The position numbers and the translations under genes were made by a program. A DNA stretch of 64,000 nt, taken from NCBI RefSeq assembly GCF_032854445.1, contig NC_088307.1:18986017-19050016 (forward strand). Direction: 5' to 3'. This document shows positions 34,698 to 47,674 of the stretch, piece by piece. Every line of letters starts with the position of its first letter. The stretch's first letter is position 1. Source of the stretch: Liolophura sinensis (Eukaryota > Mollusca > Polyplacophora > Chitonida > Chitonidae). The notes under the pieces were generated by a model. The model worked only from the letters and a program-made list of their open reading frames with translations. It made no database searches and was not told where the DNA came from.

Positions 34698-37600
34698 TAC
34701 AAGTTGAGAACTATCCTAACTGAAGTGTGTTTTGTTTGTGCTTAAAGGGGTGTACAGGACAAAGGTGTGAAGGGTCAAGATGTTCCAATTTGGCATTAGT
34801 GGCAGTTGTGCTAAGTAGTGCAATTGTAGCTGGGTGTGAATGTACAGGCGTTGAACTTGCCATGATATTTTCTTTCTTTCTAAACCCATTTTGTTATTCT
34901 TAGGAATAAGTTACAAAAATAGAAAGCTTTTATCTCAGGAAATGGGATAATGAGTTGGAAAGGTGAGAGAATTCTTACCAGCTCTCTGTAGAACCATTTG
35001 TTTTCACTCCTGAAATACTTCCCTCGGGATTCTATATATTTAGAATTTCTTGGCTAAAACAGTCCATTCCATTAAAGGTGCTAAAATTAGGGGACAGAAT
35101 TCTTCATGTATTTCAAAAAAATGTACGTTGCTTGATATTATTTGTGGAATTTTCATTCATGTTCAAAATATGAGAATGATTGACATCTTTTTATAGATGT
35201 AAAAACGCTTGTGTGTTGTGAAAATACAGTAAGTGACACAAAAATCTTTACCCAAAAATTTACATTGGTAGAAGAAAATCAATATCATGAAATATTCCTT
35301 TGGTGCTGATATTTTTCAGTTTGGATATTATCCTACCTTCCAAACAAAACTCAAAGCCTATTTCTAAGATCAACACAACTCTGGGAATCAAGCAAAATAG
35401 GCAAATTATTCATGGGCATAATTTAGATTTATGAAGCGTTTTTTAGTTGTATTCCAAAGTAAAGTACACCTATTGATTGACATACTAAGCTGGTTGGTAG
35501 TTTGTCTGCCTGTCTGCTGTGAAGAACTCCGCTAGGTTAGACTTGGAATATGTACATGTACATGTTTGTCTAGTTCATCTGTTCATGTCATGTTCCATGA
35601 AGTTTTAATAGAGAGCCTATCAAAAACATTTTGATGATGGCTTTGATTACTTTTGCAATCCAGTTATGAAGTATGTTTGACTTTTTTTTTTTGAGAAGGA
35701 AAAAAGAATGTCTGTATGTGTGAAGATGTGTATATATACTGAGTTATTGCTATTAGCTGAAATATAGGTACCGATAAACAAACATTGATACGCACATATT
35801 TGCGACTGCAAGATACGAAGTCCATGTTGTTTCATGAGGTACTGATTGTACTGTTTACCAGAACTGCTTAAGTGTGGCCATGGACTTTGAAAAGGTGTAG
35901 GTACAGTTTGCTTATTTTGTGGCCATGGGGTTCAGTTTTTCTAAACTAGGCCGAGGTACATGTATTTACTATCAAACTGGTATTTTCCAATGCTGGCCTG
36001 AATTGTTATATGTATATAACAGTGTAAGTTCGTGTCTGTGTAATAATGCTTGAAAGTATGTGTATCTGGGAAGTATGAGAGGGATGAATTTTAAATAAAA
36101 CATTTACTCTTTGAAACGGTTTTTCAAATATGCTTAACAGAAAGCCATCAGAAGTGTGTTTTCTTTTTCTTGCTGGTTGATAAATCTTTTTATCACAGAC
36201 CACAGACAAGGAAATGAACTTTCCTTTCAGTCACGTTTTCAAGCAAACTGATCTTATTTTCTCCACTTGTGTTCAGAATTTAGCACACATTGTAATTTGA
36301 TATGCTAAGTGACGGACGTGAACACGGAAATGAACAACTTACTAAAGTGTGTTGTACCTAGTGACTTGAGTATCAGTGCTACTGTTGATCAGCTTTTGTG
36401 TGTGCGTGCTCTAGCCTCGGACAGGATTACAACGCTGTAGTTTCACTGACACGAGGATTTATGCAAAAGCTAGGCAGGATTTGATTGGTAGAAATTGGGG
36501 GTGGGGGGTAGGGGGGTGAGGCTTTCCATTAATTTTGTACTCTGCACTGAAGGTTGTGAAATATTTAATGTACTGTATTCAGTTCATTTTGTAAACATAC
36601 AGATTGTAAAATGCTGTGTGTTAATGACCCAGTTTTCTTCACTTTACTTCACAGTGACTTGCGAGGTATGCAAGTTACCTTCATTATATAAGAGCTAGAG
36701 TGCAAGTTTGTGACCTTTTCACTGTTTAATTTACATATTTATTAAATATTTGACGGAACACTTCCTTGAAGTCCCTTTGGCGCTCGTTAATACACCAGGC
36801 AAGTGCGAAGTTGTGGAGAATATCGAAAAATAGACTCCCGGAATGCATGTACATTCCTTTGTATTGAAACATTTCGTAAGTGAAAGGCTTGGTATATAAT
36901 GATCATTGCGACTGAACATACATAAAACATATACAACATATGTATCCTCTTTTACCACATTAATTTGTCATCTGGATTATTAAGTCTGAAATAAAGAATT
37001 ATTATTATTTATATTCTTTAGATAACAATTATAGCCTACTATGGATTTTAATGATTGATAAGTATAAACTGTAAATCTTCCACCTTTTCGTCCTCTAAAA
37101 TGATTTTTTTTCAGCAAAATTTATGAATAAAGCTGTTATCAAAATGATGCTGAAATGATTCGTTTGTGTCATTGTCAAGATGCAGAGTTCATAAAACTAT
37201 GCAAATTATTTCTTTACACCCCATAGTTGTCTCCGAATGTTTGAAAATATTGGTTGCAGAGGAGGCTGAAAAAGATGAAGAATTAGAGAACAGGTTGATT
37301 CATTGAAGTGGAAACATTTTGGCCTGTAGCTGAAACTTGTTGAAAGTACACTTTATGTGTACGTATGTGTGCAACAAGAACATTAATGGTGGAAAATTTG
37401 GGGGAAGTTGAACATTTGCTGACCAGCGCTTTATTGAACAGTGTTGTAATGTTGAAAAGTGCATGTGTACATGTATGCTCAACAAAAATATAAACGCAAG
37501 AAGTAATTTTATATTGTTGTCTCAGTATTTAATAATGTGTTAACTCAACGATTACGGTAAGTAGGCAAGAATCCAGTAGCCATGGCAACTTGAAAACAGA

Positions 37601-39979
37601 GAGCGTGTATATAGCGTGAGAATAGATGTATATTTATGGGTTAAATATAAATCTTTATTTTAAAAAAAAGGCAAAGGGTAGTGATTTTTGTCCAAATTTT
37701 TGGTTGAAATGAGGTTATATGTAGATGTAGCAATGCATAGCAGGGCAATATGTAGGGAGAAAGTGTTTCACACATACACGAGGTCTTAGTGCTCATTTGG
37801 TTTGACATTTTACAGGGAGTTTCATTTGTCTTGTGGAGGCAGTAAAAAACCGAATTGTTGCATATATAACCCCATGAACTCTTCCGGGAACAATCTGTTA
37901 CGGAAGAAACCAATTATTTTTATTGAGCATTCTTTTCTTCTGATTTTTATTGTTATTCCTTGATTAATGTCCAAACCCTGGGGGTTCAAAATCAGCCAAG
38001 ATCAGGGAATAGTAAAGGGATTTTGAAACATTTTGTCATAACTTTACGCAAATACAGTAAATAAAGCTTCCCCATTTGTGACAGGCTATGGATAGTCACA
38101 GTGTGAACAAATCAGTAGTGACACATGGAACATTGGGCTTTGTGTGTCTGGACATTTTACAGTCTTCATTATTCAGTGTACATCTATACAGTGCCCATAG
38201 GCAACAGTTGACTGTTATACAAAGTAATGATGCTTTTTTTTTGTCGTTGTTTTTGAGGTTTTTGTTTTGTTAATGTCATTTTTGGACATGAATCTTTGAA
38301 GTTTTGTCACATTTTTCATAACTTCACAGTGACACAATTGGTAAAGTTGCCTGTTTAAGACAAGGATTGTGACATTGTCAGCAGCAGGACCTCGCCGAAT
38401 TTATGCACCATGAAGTTACCCTCCCGTTTAAAAGGTGCATTTCTAGGAACTGGGAATTGGTGTGGCATAACCTACACGCTGCTTTCTTTTATAGACGAGG
38501 TCCCACTTCTCGTAGTTTTCATGCCTCAGAAAGTAATCACGAATCATGCCACAGTTGCTGTCGTGCAACAAGGGAGGTAATTCAGAGCAGGCCTTTAGTG
38601 ATCATGTATCAAATTCATTTGTGCAACACAACATGTATGTGGACATATAAGCATTAAGGTATGTTTTTATTACTGTTTTGCAAACATACCTTGACTACCT
38701 TGGCACATTTAACCCAGGCTGTTCATTATTTAAGGGTCACCAGATCTGTAGGATCAATTTTTCAAGCAGAGCTATGGGTCTATACCCTAGCATCAGGTGA
38801 AGTGTATATATTGATTAAGAAGTAACAGAGAAGTGTTTTGATTGGCTGAAAGGACAGCAGTTAGACCTGTGAATTATACCTGTCGACCTCAGCAGTGTTG
38901 ATTCGACTTATGTATGTGTTGGCTGTTCTCCACCTGGCATTACGGTACCCTAGGACTTAAGTGGCAAGATTATTTCTTCGACCATATCCCGCAGCACAGG
39001 TATGTAAATGTATACACGTCTTGCTCTGGAAATGTGCACATACTCTTGTGGTGGAAATTTTATTTAATGACAGTTAAACTTTAGGATATATACAGACACA
39101 GTGTATTTTGGGGGGGGAGGGGGATAGGAGGGGCAGGTGCATGTACATGCTGTATTTGGCAGGGGGTAGGTGGGGGGGAGGTACCCCCCCCCCCCCATGT
39201 ATACATTTACCTGCAGAAGAATTGGGTCGTGCGTGAGGCAGGGAGGGAGGGAGGTAGAGAGGTGCACTCAAGCAGTATGTTTCAGTATATTTAAACTGAG
39301 CTGTGATTCTTAACAACCTCTTCCTAAATAATGCCTCACAGAAATGTCATCCATCAACTGTGGCATACATACATCTACCTGTAGTCTGGTGACCTATTTA
39401 TTATTGATGGTACCTCACAGATGTCACTGGCTTATGACCTTTAGAGAACACTTGCATTAGCAGTGTTGGCCTATCTATGGATTCTGACAGTCAAAGAGGT
39501 TAACATGTCAGCCAGGATACCAAAGCTCACTCCTGAGTTTTGTCATCCTTAAAGTTTTAAATCTGCAAGTAATGTTCATTACATGCACTGGGTTGAATTG
39601 CTTGTCCTTAAGACATTATGCAACTGAATATTTATCTTTTCACTTGTTGGCAAGGCTTTCCTTTTCGTAACCATTTTCAAGTTTGAGTTGTGTATGTACA
39701 TACATATGTGATATAACCTCTAAAAATGGTATGATTTGCATCTTTGAAATGTCTGCTTTCAATGGCCTTTAGAAGTTGAGTTGAATAATGTAACAAATAC
39801 ATGGATGACAACTTATATTCATTTCAATGAATGGTGTTTCAATACAGCTACCAATATCAATACATGTACCTGTCGCACAGGTATAAATTATACTTGACAA
39901 AGATGTTTACCTTTACCGAAACATCGCTCACTGAATAGATTCAAACTTTCATTCTCATAATCCCTGATAAGAACCAAAG
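34698..39979. other. No gene recognised; probable intron
   Basis: Includes G-rich runs (36495-36520; 39107-39183) with a C-run beside the last. A possible old palindromic element starts at CTCAACAAAAATATAAACGC (37479), with a weak inverted partner near 37910-37930. Short frames lack motifs. Confidence 0.35.
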
Positions 39980-40020
39980 TTCAAAACTGAAATTGGAATA
40001 CAATGATATAGAAATTTGAG
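39980..40020 (+). repeat. Left direct repeat of the Penelope-like element
   Basis: TTGGAATACAATGATATAGA region. About 35 of 41 bases match 43334-43374. Confidence 0.6.
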
Positions 40021-40099
40021 CGGGGGTTTCCTTTTTGTCTTACATATGTATTCAAACAGTTTCTTGCCAGATACATTCCTTTCATCCCAAGAAAGTTTC

Positions 40100-40618
40100 A
40101 CGTTCCGATGCACGAAATAGATAGTGTGTTAACCAGAAGGAATTGAAAAAGGACCTGGAAATCAAGAAAATGAAAACAATTTAGTGGAAAAATACTCTAA
40201 AATAGATGCACGTATGAAAGAGATCATCTCCAGCAAATGTGACAGTGGCATTCAGACCTGGTGATTGAACTTGTGGGCCTCGGATATATCCAAATCAGAA
40301 GGCAGGGCAAGAGATTTCTGGAATAAGAAGGATCAGAGGCTGGAGAATCTTCCAGAGAGCTCCCCAGACACAAGTGAGACTGACGCCAAGGTGATTGAAG
40401 ACACCTTTGTCACCGTGCAACGACGCCCAACTGGTAGCAACAGGCAGGGATCCGGATCAGCCAATAACAGCGCAGGAGAGAGAGTATACCCCCAATCTCC
40501 TCCCCCCCCGACACACACAGACAGAAATGTTGGACCCAGATTCACGAGGAAGCTAAGCAGGACAGCCATACAAAGGAGGAAAGATGATGCCATGGGCACT
40601 CCGACACGACACTAACAA
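40100..40618 (+). pseudogene. Possible N-terminal coding region of the Penelope-like element
   Basis: An open stretch broken by one stop (40262-40264) encodes a charged, helical-looking segment with FWNKKDQRLENLPESS, then a Ser/Pro/Thr-rich part with a proline run, ending at TAA 40613. Position and strand fit the poorly conserved N-terminal region of the element. The similarity is too weak to prove this. Confidence 0.4.
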
Positions 40619-40884
40619 TTCTTTTTTAGAGAACCGCATTTCTCGCAAACAGAGCCGATATTGTAACACCCGGTCCCCATGGTAATTAACCTGTCTTCAG
40701 TCACCTTAGATCAAAATTAAATTGTCTTAAAAAATGGGTGATTTTACATCAACCCTTGGCCCTAATCCAGATAATTTTTCAAAAGACATTCAGGACTTCG
40801 GTTGCACTCTTAGAATTTGTGAATTAATGCATAAATCTATACAAAAAACGAACTAAAACCACCTGAATGTCATGAATCGTTAGT

Positions 40885-41023
40885 CAGAAATAGCGCTAAT
40901 TGCACACACCCAGAAATAGTGCTAATTGCACACACCCAGAAATAGTGCTAATTGCACACACCCAGAAATAGTGCTAATTGCACACACCCAGAAATAGTGC
41001 TAATTGCACACCCAGAAATAGTG
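40885..41023 (+). repeat. Tandem repeat, 26-bp unit, about 5 copies
   Basis: Near-identical units containing AGAAATAGTGCTAATTGCAC. The array lies inside the Penelope-like element between its N-terminal and RT parts. Confidence 0.9.
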
Positions 41024-41289
41024 ATGATGACAATTTGGAAATATTTTTTAGAAAAATTAGATAACATACCTGTAACACCTCCAAAAAAAATTTATTCTAA
41101 CATAACATCCAATCAGAAATGTGCAATTAAAAGTCTGTAGAACAGTCTGGATATAATTCTGAAAGAAGCCAATGACGACAAAAGACGCTTAATGACGCTA
41201 GTACATATAAAGAATCTAAGTGTAATCCCGACAACAACATTTTAACAAACCTTCGGACGTTAGTGCCAAAACATGAACACCTCACTAAA

Positions 41290-42815
41290 AAAAGAAAGAG
41301 AATATTTAACTAAGTTGGAGTCCAAAACTAGTAACTTTTATGGTTAATTCACAAATCAGAGGAAATCGAAACTTCTATCGAAAATCAAATGTCAGAATGT
41401 ATAGTTCATCCTAATCCCAGAGACCTGAAATTTAGGTCCATCATTGCCGGTCCCTTTTCGCCAATACAAAGGCATGAATTAGATCTGGAGGCAATCCAGT
41501 ACTGGCTTAGTAAATTTCCAGACTGCTGCCTTCATGGCCGCTTTAACAAAAACTTTATGGTGGATAGCTTTAAAATTTATCTTTAACAACAATCCCTTCA
41601 TCGCTGGTTCCTCTTCGCCAATACAAAGGCTATGTCATCTTATTGACATCTTATTACAACCTTTCCTATCACAAATTAATACCTTCGTTTGAGACCATTT
41701 ATATTTTTTAAATCAACTACCTAAAGTTGGCTACATTTGATGTGCAAAGTTTGTACAGTAGCATACAGCATGAATTAAATCTGGAGGCAATCCAATACTG
41801 GCTTAGTAGATTTCCAGACTGCCTTCATGGCCGCTTTAACAAAAACTTCATGGTGGATAGCATTATAATTTATCTTAAACAACAATCCTTTCAGTTTTAA
41901 TGACAGATATTACTTGCAAATTCTAGGAACTGCAATGGGTACTGAAATGGCCTTGGTTTATACAACACTAGTTATGGGTTACTTAGAAATCAAGTTATAT
42001 GACAAAATAGCCTTGACCTGTGGAGATAATTTTAGAAAATTATCTGAAGAAAAATGGTGCAGATACTAGGTCGATTGTTTTATTTTCTGGCCCTCCAGTG
42101 TTGGCGCCATTGAATCTCTACATAATGTACTCAGTACCCTGCATCTGAAGAAATTGTATTCACCGTGGATGTCAGCGATCTCGGCATACCAGTCAAAAAA
42201 TCAGGACAAACTGTAATTACAGATATTTTTAGGAAACCTGCCAACACTCAACTTTATCTTCACTTTAGCTCCAACCATGCTAGGCATACACGGGAAGATA
42301 TTTCATATTCACTAGCGAGACGAGTCTCGACCATTGCAGAAGACCCAGTTGTTCATCATGAACGGCTTTGTGAGCTTAAAACTACCTTAACCTCAAGGGG
42401 TTACCCAGCAAGTCTCATTGATCAAGGAATAAAGAAAGCCATCTCTCATCTCATTGGTGAATTAAAAAAATGCTCCAATAAACCAATCAACACAAAAAAA
42501 AACATTATACATCTGGTGACTACCTACAGTCCTAAAAACAATAATTTATTTCCGATTGTCATGAATACATTACCAATATTAAATAATAGCGATAAAATGA
42601 AAGATATGATATGCAAATCATTTTTTATTAATAGCAGACATCCAGCCCCTAACTTGAAGAAAATAGTAACTCTGGCTCGCTTGTTTGACATTCATTGTAA
42701 TGCACAAGTCACTAAATGTAACAAAGGTAGATGTGGAGCGAATATCTGTATCGTAGAATGCTCTAGCATTAGATTTAACGCAAACTCTGTTTTTGAAGTC
42801 TAATTTAATATGTCC
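41290..42815 (+). pseudogene. Penelope-like reverse transcriptase, broken
   Basis: Readable blocks follow Penelope-like RT order: KLESKTSNFYG, then after a small deletion IHKSEEIETSIENQMSEC, VHPNPRDLKFRSIIAGP, LIDILLQPFLSQ, TFDVQSLYSSI (motif A, near 41735), LEAIQYWLSRFPD, NDRYYLQILGTAMGT (near 41895-41942), and an Arg-Tyr / Val-Asp-Cys-Phe catalytic region with a stop codon between Tyr and Val (42067-42069). The open frame 42165-42803 then covers the thumb, with YLHFSSNHARHTREDISYSL and ELKTTLTSRGYPASLID, features typical of this class. A frame change falls near 41878. A segment of about 123 bp (41474-41596) is an extra copy of sequence near 41769-41889. Confidence 0.85.
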
Positions 42816-42963
42816 TGTGAATCGAAATTTGTAACACACTGCCTTTTATTTGTTCCAGTTGTTGTAAAAAATACATTTGCCAGACTGCAGATCTGCAATC
42901 TAGGCTAACTGTTCATAGGCAAGAAATCAATAACGAAAACCTTTGATTTCTTACCGTTTGCAA
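42700..42963 (+). pseudogene. GIY-YIG-type endonuclease remnant of the Penelope-like element
   Basis: The Cys-containing linker KCNKGRCGANICIVECSS is followed, after a stop and frame changes, by SCCKKYICQTADLQSRLTVH, which matches the YIGxT...LR.R...H pattern of the C-terminal endonuclease of Penelope-like elements. The Gly of YIG is replaced by Cys in this copy. The domain is incomplete and surely inactive. Confidence 0.65.
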
Positions 42964-43333
42964 ATGTGCTATTTTTCTTTTACTGTCATTTACTGTGAAA
43001 GAAATTCTATTTATTCAAAAATAAATATGAATATGTTAAATGGAAATAAATATATATATATGTTGAACGGAAATCATCGTCACTAATTCATATCTGACAT
43101 ATGAAACTGTATATTAGACTTATCTTGACCTGTTTGTCAGGCTTAACAGCTGTCTTTGTATTGTATTGTCCTAGGATCATCCTGTTGGATCTCTGAGTTG
43201 TCTTAAAGTTAAAGTGTTAAATTCAAGTCAGTACTCGCCCTTTCTGGTGTTGTGTTGTTTAGCAACAGCTGTTGTCGAGTACATACTGACCATATACTGT
43301 ATAAAATCATGACTTTACACTGCCAATCGAAAA

Positions 43334-43374
43334 TTCAAAACTGCTGTTGGAATACAACGCTGTAGAAATTTGAG
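43334..43374 (+). repeat. Right direct repeat of the Penelope-like element
   Basis: TTGGAATACAACGCTGTAGA region, partner of 39980-40020. Both continue into T-rich sequence after GAAATTTGAG. Confidence 0.6.
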
Positions 43375-44127
43375 AAGTTTTCCCTTGTTTTATTTTTTTT
43401 CTTATACCAATTCTCCACATTAGAACACTCAACTTTTTTCTTGTACATGTGTATATGTATATCTATATGAGAAAAGCAAGGAGGACAGACTCTCGGCAGG
43501 TATGAGTGCCTTTTTGGGTACTGATGTACTGATGTATCATAAAGTCAGTCAAAAGAATTCAGTGCGTTCAGATTTTTATTTTCCCTTTGTACCATGTGGA
43601 AAGGCCAAGTGATGAAATGGGTTACAGAATAAGGGTCGTGGGAACACACGCAGGAAACATGTTGAATCTTGGAATGATGCAATAGTCACATGCTAGTAAA
43701 GTCATGTGATTGGTCGAGGTCAGATAAGAGGCTGCATGCATTTCCAACATATGGTAAATGTACATGCATACATCTTTTATACAACTTGTATACATCTTGT
43801 ATATGATAAAGTACAGGTATGGCCCATACTTATTGCAAACTCTTTAGATCTCTGTATGTCAGTAGGGCAACAAAAAAATTGGAAAATTTTGAAAAAAAAT
43901 TATATGCCCAAAAGCAGCTAACTAAATGTAAAGCAGTGATTTGTTTTTTTTTTTTTTTTTTTTCATTTTAATAGTAAAAGTCATAAAATGTATGTAATTT
44001 CAATATGTTTTCTCCAAAGAATTCACTGGGTTCTGTCAAATTTGCGACAAAAGCTACTGACCCAAATATGCACAGTTCAAGATTTTCATTTATTTATTTA
44101 TTGATTCTGTTTACATGTATTTGAGTA

Positions 44128-44443
44128 GATTCAGTTGAATGTGTGTAGATAAGATTCAGTTGAGTGTGTGTAGATTCAGTTGAGTTCAGGTCAATGTGTG
44201 TAGATTCAGTTGAGTGTGTGTAGATTCAGTTGAGTGTGTGTAAATAAGATTCAGTTGAGTGTGTGTATATAAGATTCAGTTGAGTGTGTGTAAATAAGAT
44301 TCAGTTGAGTGTGTGTAGATTCAGTTGAGTTCAGGTCAATGTGTGTAGATTCAGTTGAGTGTGTGTAGATTCAGTTGAGTTCAGGTCAATGTGTGTAGAT
44401 TCAGTTGAGTGTAACTGTGTAGATTCAGTTGAGTGTAACTGTT
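44128..44443 (+). repeat. Tandem repeat, 20-bp core with 25- and 30-bp variants
   Basis: Core GATTCAGTTGAGTGTGTGTA. Variants add AAATA or a TCAGGTCAAT insert, and variant blocks are themselves repeated. Confidence 0.92.
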
Positions 44444-45239
44444 GAACCTCCGTAGACCAGTTGTTATCCTCAGGCATTTGGTTACGCAACTACATGTATG
44501 ACAATATTTTGATGTTATGTACAGAGCAGACTCTGTCTGGTATACATTAGTACAAGTGTATCAACAGCTATCATAGGTTAACATTCACAATGTAGTTGGT
44601 ATGAACAAACCTGCACGGTCCAGGACGTTCTTGACATACTTACACATTTACATGCACCTGTACACACAGCTGAACAATCAGGTCAATAACACTGGTGTCT
44701 TCTTACTGTGTCGCCAAATAGGGATCGGTTTGAGACTATCCTTGTAGGAAGTAAAGCTAGACAATTATGTCTTTAGAAATCATGTTAATTGCTCTTCGAG
44801 AGACGTAGTCTCGAATAGTCAGTTTCTGTATTTCACCAAAAAGTTTCAGTGACAAATTTTAATTGAAATTGTATTAATTTCTGGTGAAAAAAAAAAAACA
44901 AACAAATTGTCTTGTCGTCAGAGTGCATTTTACAGGATAATCTTTGAGTGAAACACAGAAACTATGAAGAACATGACAAATTTTGTGTGATTATGACAGG
45001 TTTATCCACCTCATAAGGCCGCTGAAGAGTTTTTTTAGGGGCGTTTTATAAATTTCATATCAAACATACTTGAGTGTTGGCATCAAAATCTCATCGTCTT
45101 ACATGTGCTTCTGAACTTCCTAACAGGTCAAATTTTAGGTGAATTTAAAGTAAAACAAACCCAAAATATGAATGAATGTTCAATATATAGACGTCTGAAA
45201 ACTCTGCGCAAAAATACTTTTATTTATTTCTTGAAGAGT

Positions 45240-45525
45240 GTTGAAAGGCATTCGAATATTTGAACACTATGGTGGGCTTTGTTAGCCATACTGACGGTGT
45301 CTAGGAGCTCTGACGGCACATCTCTTTTTTTTCCTGATGTTCACCAGAAGGAAGGTGTTTTTTGGGAGCATTATGTCAGTAATCCTTTACTCATGAGTAA
45401 AAAGAGTTATTCCAACATTGAGAGTCATGATTCAAACTGGGAAAACTTCCTGTTACGTCAGAGCTCCTAAATATAGTATGGTCCATAAAGCCCGGGTCGG
45501 GATTAAAATGTTTGAATGCCTTTAA
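45240..45525 (+). mobile_element. MITE-2 copy with ~50-bp terminal inverted repeats
   Basis: Ends GTTGAAAGGCATTCGAATAT and, inverted, GTTAAAGGCATTCAAACATT. Interior shared with 3980-4272 in reverse (for example AAAAAGAGTTATTCCAA). Confidence 0.85.
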
Positions 45526-45639
45526 CTCTCGTCCCACAAATCTAAAGAAACAAATGAAAGTATATTTATGCATAGTTTTAAGTGGTTTATTTCGTGATGC
45601 CTACTTCGATTTTTAGAGGTCTTTACGTATAATGTGGTA

Positions 45640-45856
45640 TCGTAATTCCTCAATTTTTTCACACCTACAAGAGTAACTTTCAGTGCGATTTATGCACATT
45701 TGTAGTTGGATTTCGGAGACAACACTACATTGGTTGGATTGACTAGTTTCAGGGCTTTGCAAAAAGTATAATTTTATCACTCAACACAGAGCAATGCCTC
45801 CATAATATACTTAAATAAACACCTTGCAGACATACGAAAAGGTTACAGTAATTCGT
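45640..45856 (-). mobile_element. MITE-1 copy H (orientation 2)
   Basis: CGTAATTCCTCAATTTTTTC to CGAAAAGGTTACAGTAATTC. Only 0.1 kb from the MITE-2 copy. Confidence 0.8.
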
Positions 45857-47582
45857 ACACGTGTTTTCCACATCAATGGATGCTTGGTGTTAGATATACA
45901 TATGAGGAGTGGATAGTATATATGATTAACTCTTCATCTACTGAAAAAATATTTAAAATTTTTTTAATTTCCTGCTTCATTTATTATTATTTTACGCTTA
46001 TGCAAGAAGAGGGGGATATTAATTCTAGTCTGCATATCTGTCTGCTCGTCCTTGTCCGTGTTCCCATGCATTAGATCCTTCAAATATTGTCTAATTTTTA
46101 TTAAAAGTTTCTGCTCAGAGTCGTGTTGTGTAGTTAAAAAAATACAAAAGTTGTTTGATTTTGGTTATTTTTTTTTTGTGCACTGACTGATTTAAATATC
46201 TATCTTTGAGTGCAGATTCACTTTGTGGCCCCTCAAATCATGTTTTTTGTGTATCTGTGGAATATGAATTCTCTCAATTACCTTGGTAACATGTATTTTG
46301 CTGCTTCACTGGAGTGCCATGTCAAAGACACTAGACCTGACACCCACCCACTGAGTTGCAGCATACTTACAATGGGCTGATCCGCACTTTAATTAACCAC
46401 TAATTAGCCTCTAGTTAACACCCTTCTCAACCCCAGGTGCAGAAATTAACACGAATGGTATACACATGATTGGAATGGAGCCTGTGAGTGAGTACCACCT
46501 GCCACTCTAACCTCTCCATCATTCCACTGTGGTCTTTCAGTATGAGCAGATTTACTTCTGTTTTGTTGTACATTTGGCTCCAGGGTGGCTCATAGAGAAA
46601 TCCCCTTCACCTTGCATACAGATTTGTGGGAGGGTGGTCTTGTTATCTCCCCCCCCCCCCAACACACACACACACACTTCACTCTCCTTGTATTATGTGT
46701 GTAAATGTTTCAGATAATTGGATGTTATCTTAACCAGACTGTAGCATACCTGCAGGGCATAAGAGTACACCTTTTTAATGACAAGAATGGGTGTGTCCAA
46801 ATAGAAAGCAGTTGGAAATAAGCAGTGCAAACATTTTTTCACTGTAAAATATAATGTGGAAACAAAACTATATATATTTCATTGCTTGAAATAGACATTT
46901 GAACATTGAGAAAAAAAAATTTAAATCGTCAGTAATGTGTTTATAAAGTTCAGATGTTTTTGTGTACGGTGTAATCTTATGAAAATGATATCTCAAAAAT
47001 TTATCAGATAAGAATGTTCACATTTGGTACACACTTACACGGGGGCTCGTATGTTTTTAGTAAACACGAATTGCGTCTCTGCATGTAGTTTACAGATTAA
47101 AACGCTCTCTCAAGTATGTTTATTCCAGGCTAATGTAAATAAAGGTGCGTGTAACATAACGTGTTAAGGAGAAATAAAGCAGGTGTTGCTGGGAACGTGT
47201 GACCTGATTTCTAAACTCATGGTTCAATAAACGGGTTGAGAGCTTCGACACCTTTGAACTGAGTGGTCGTTAAATTATTTATGCTATTAATTTTCTTCAG
47301 TTAGAAATTTATTCTGACTGTTCATGTAAATGCTTGAATGAGCCAATCGTCATGGCTTAAGCATTGATGGGTGTAAAAAAAACCTATACAACGATGTTAT
47401 TTACAATTTGTGAGACGTGACTGGTGTAAAATTGCTAAAAATACTGTTTCGTTTCATTAAATAAACAATAGCATTAAAATGATGCAAATGGAATTTCACA
47501 GCTAATGATAGTAATGGTGTAGTTATAAAATATTCTTCAAGAATGTGTGTAAACATTGTAGCCTTTATCTCTGGAATAATAT
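45857..47582. other. No gene recognised
   Basis: AT-rich. Contains a C-run followed by a CA microsatellite (46650-46678). Confidence 0.35.
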
Positions 47583-47674
47583 TCTGGAATATGGATATTA
47601 TTTGGAAACCACAATTCTGGAATATGGATATTATTTGGAAACCACAATTCTGGAATATGGATATTATTTGGAAT
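47583..47674 (+). repeat. Tandem repeat, 33-bp unit, about 3 copies
   Basis: TGGAATATGGATATTATTTG repeated. It produces chance in-frame repeats on the minus strand (SIFQN... and HIPEL... words). Confidence 0.92.

Larger units (their letters stand above)
39980..43374 (+). mobile_element. Penelope-like retroelement, decayed copy
   Basis: Holds, in order, a possible N-terminal region, a reverse transcriptase and a GIY-YIG-type endonuclease region, flanked by a 41-bp direct repeat (39980-40020 and 43334-43374, about 35/41 identical) that may be pseudo-LTR sequence. True ends may extend further. Many stops and frame changes show that it is dead. Confidence 0.75.
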
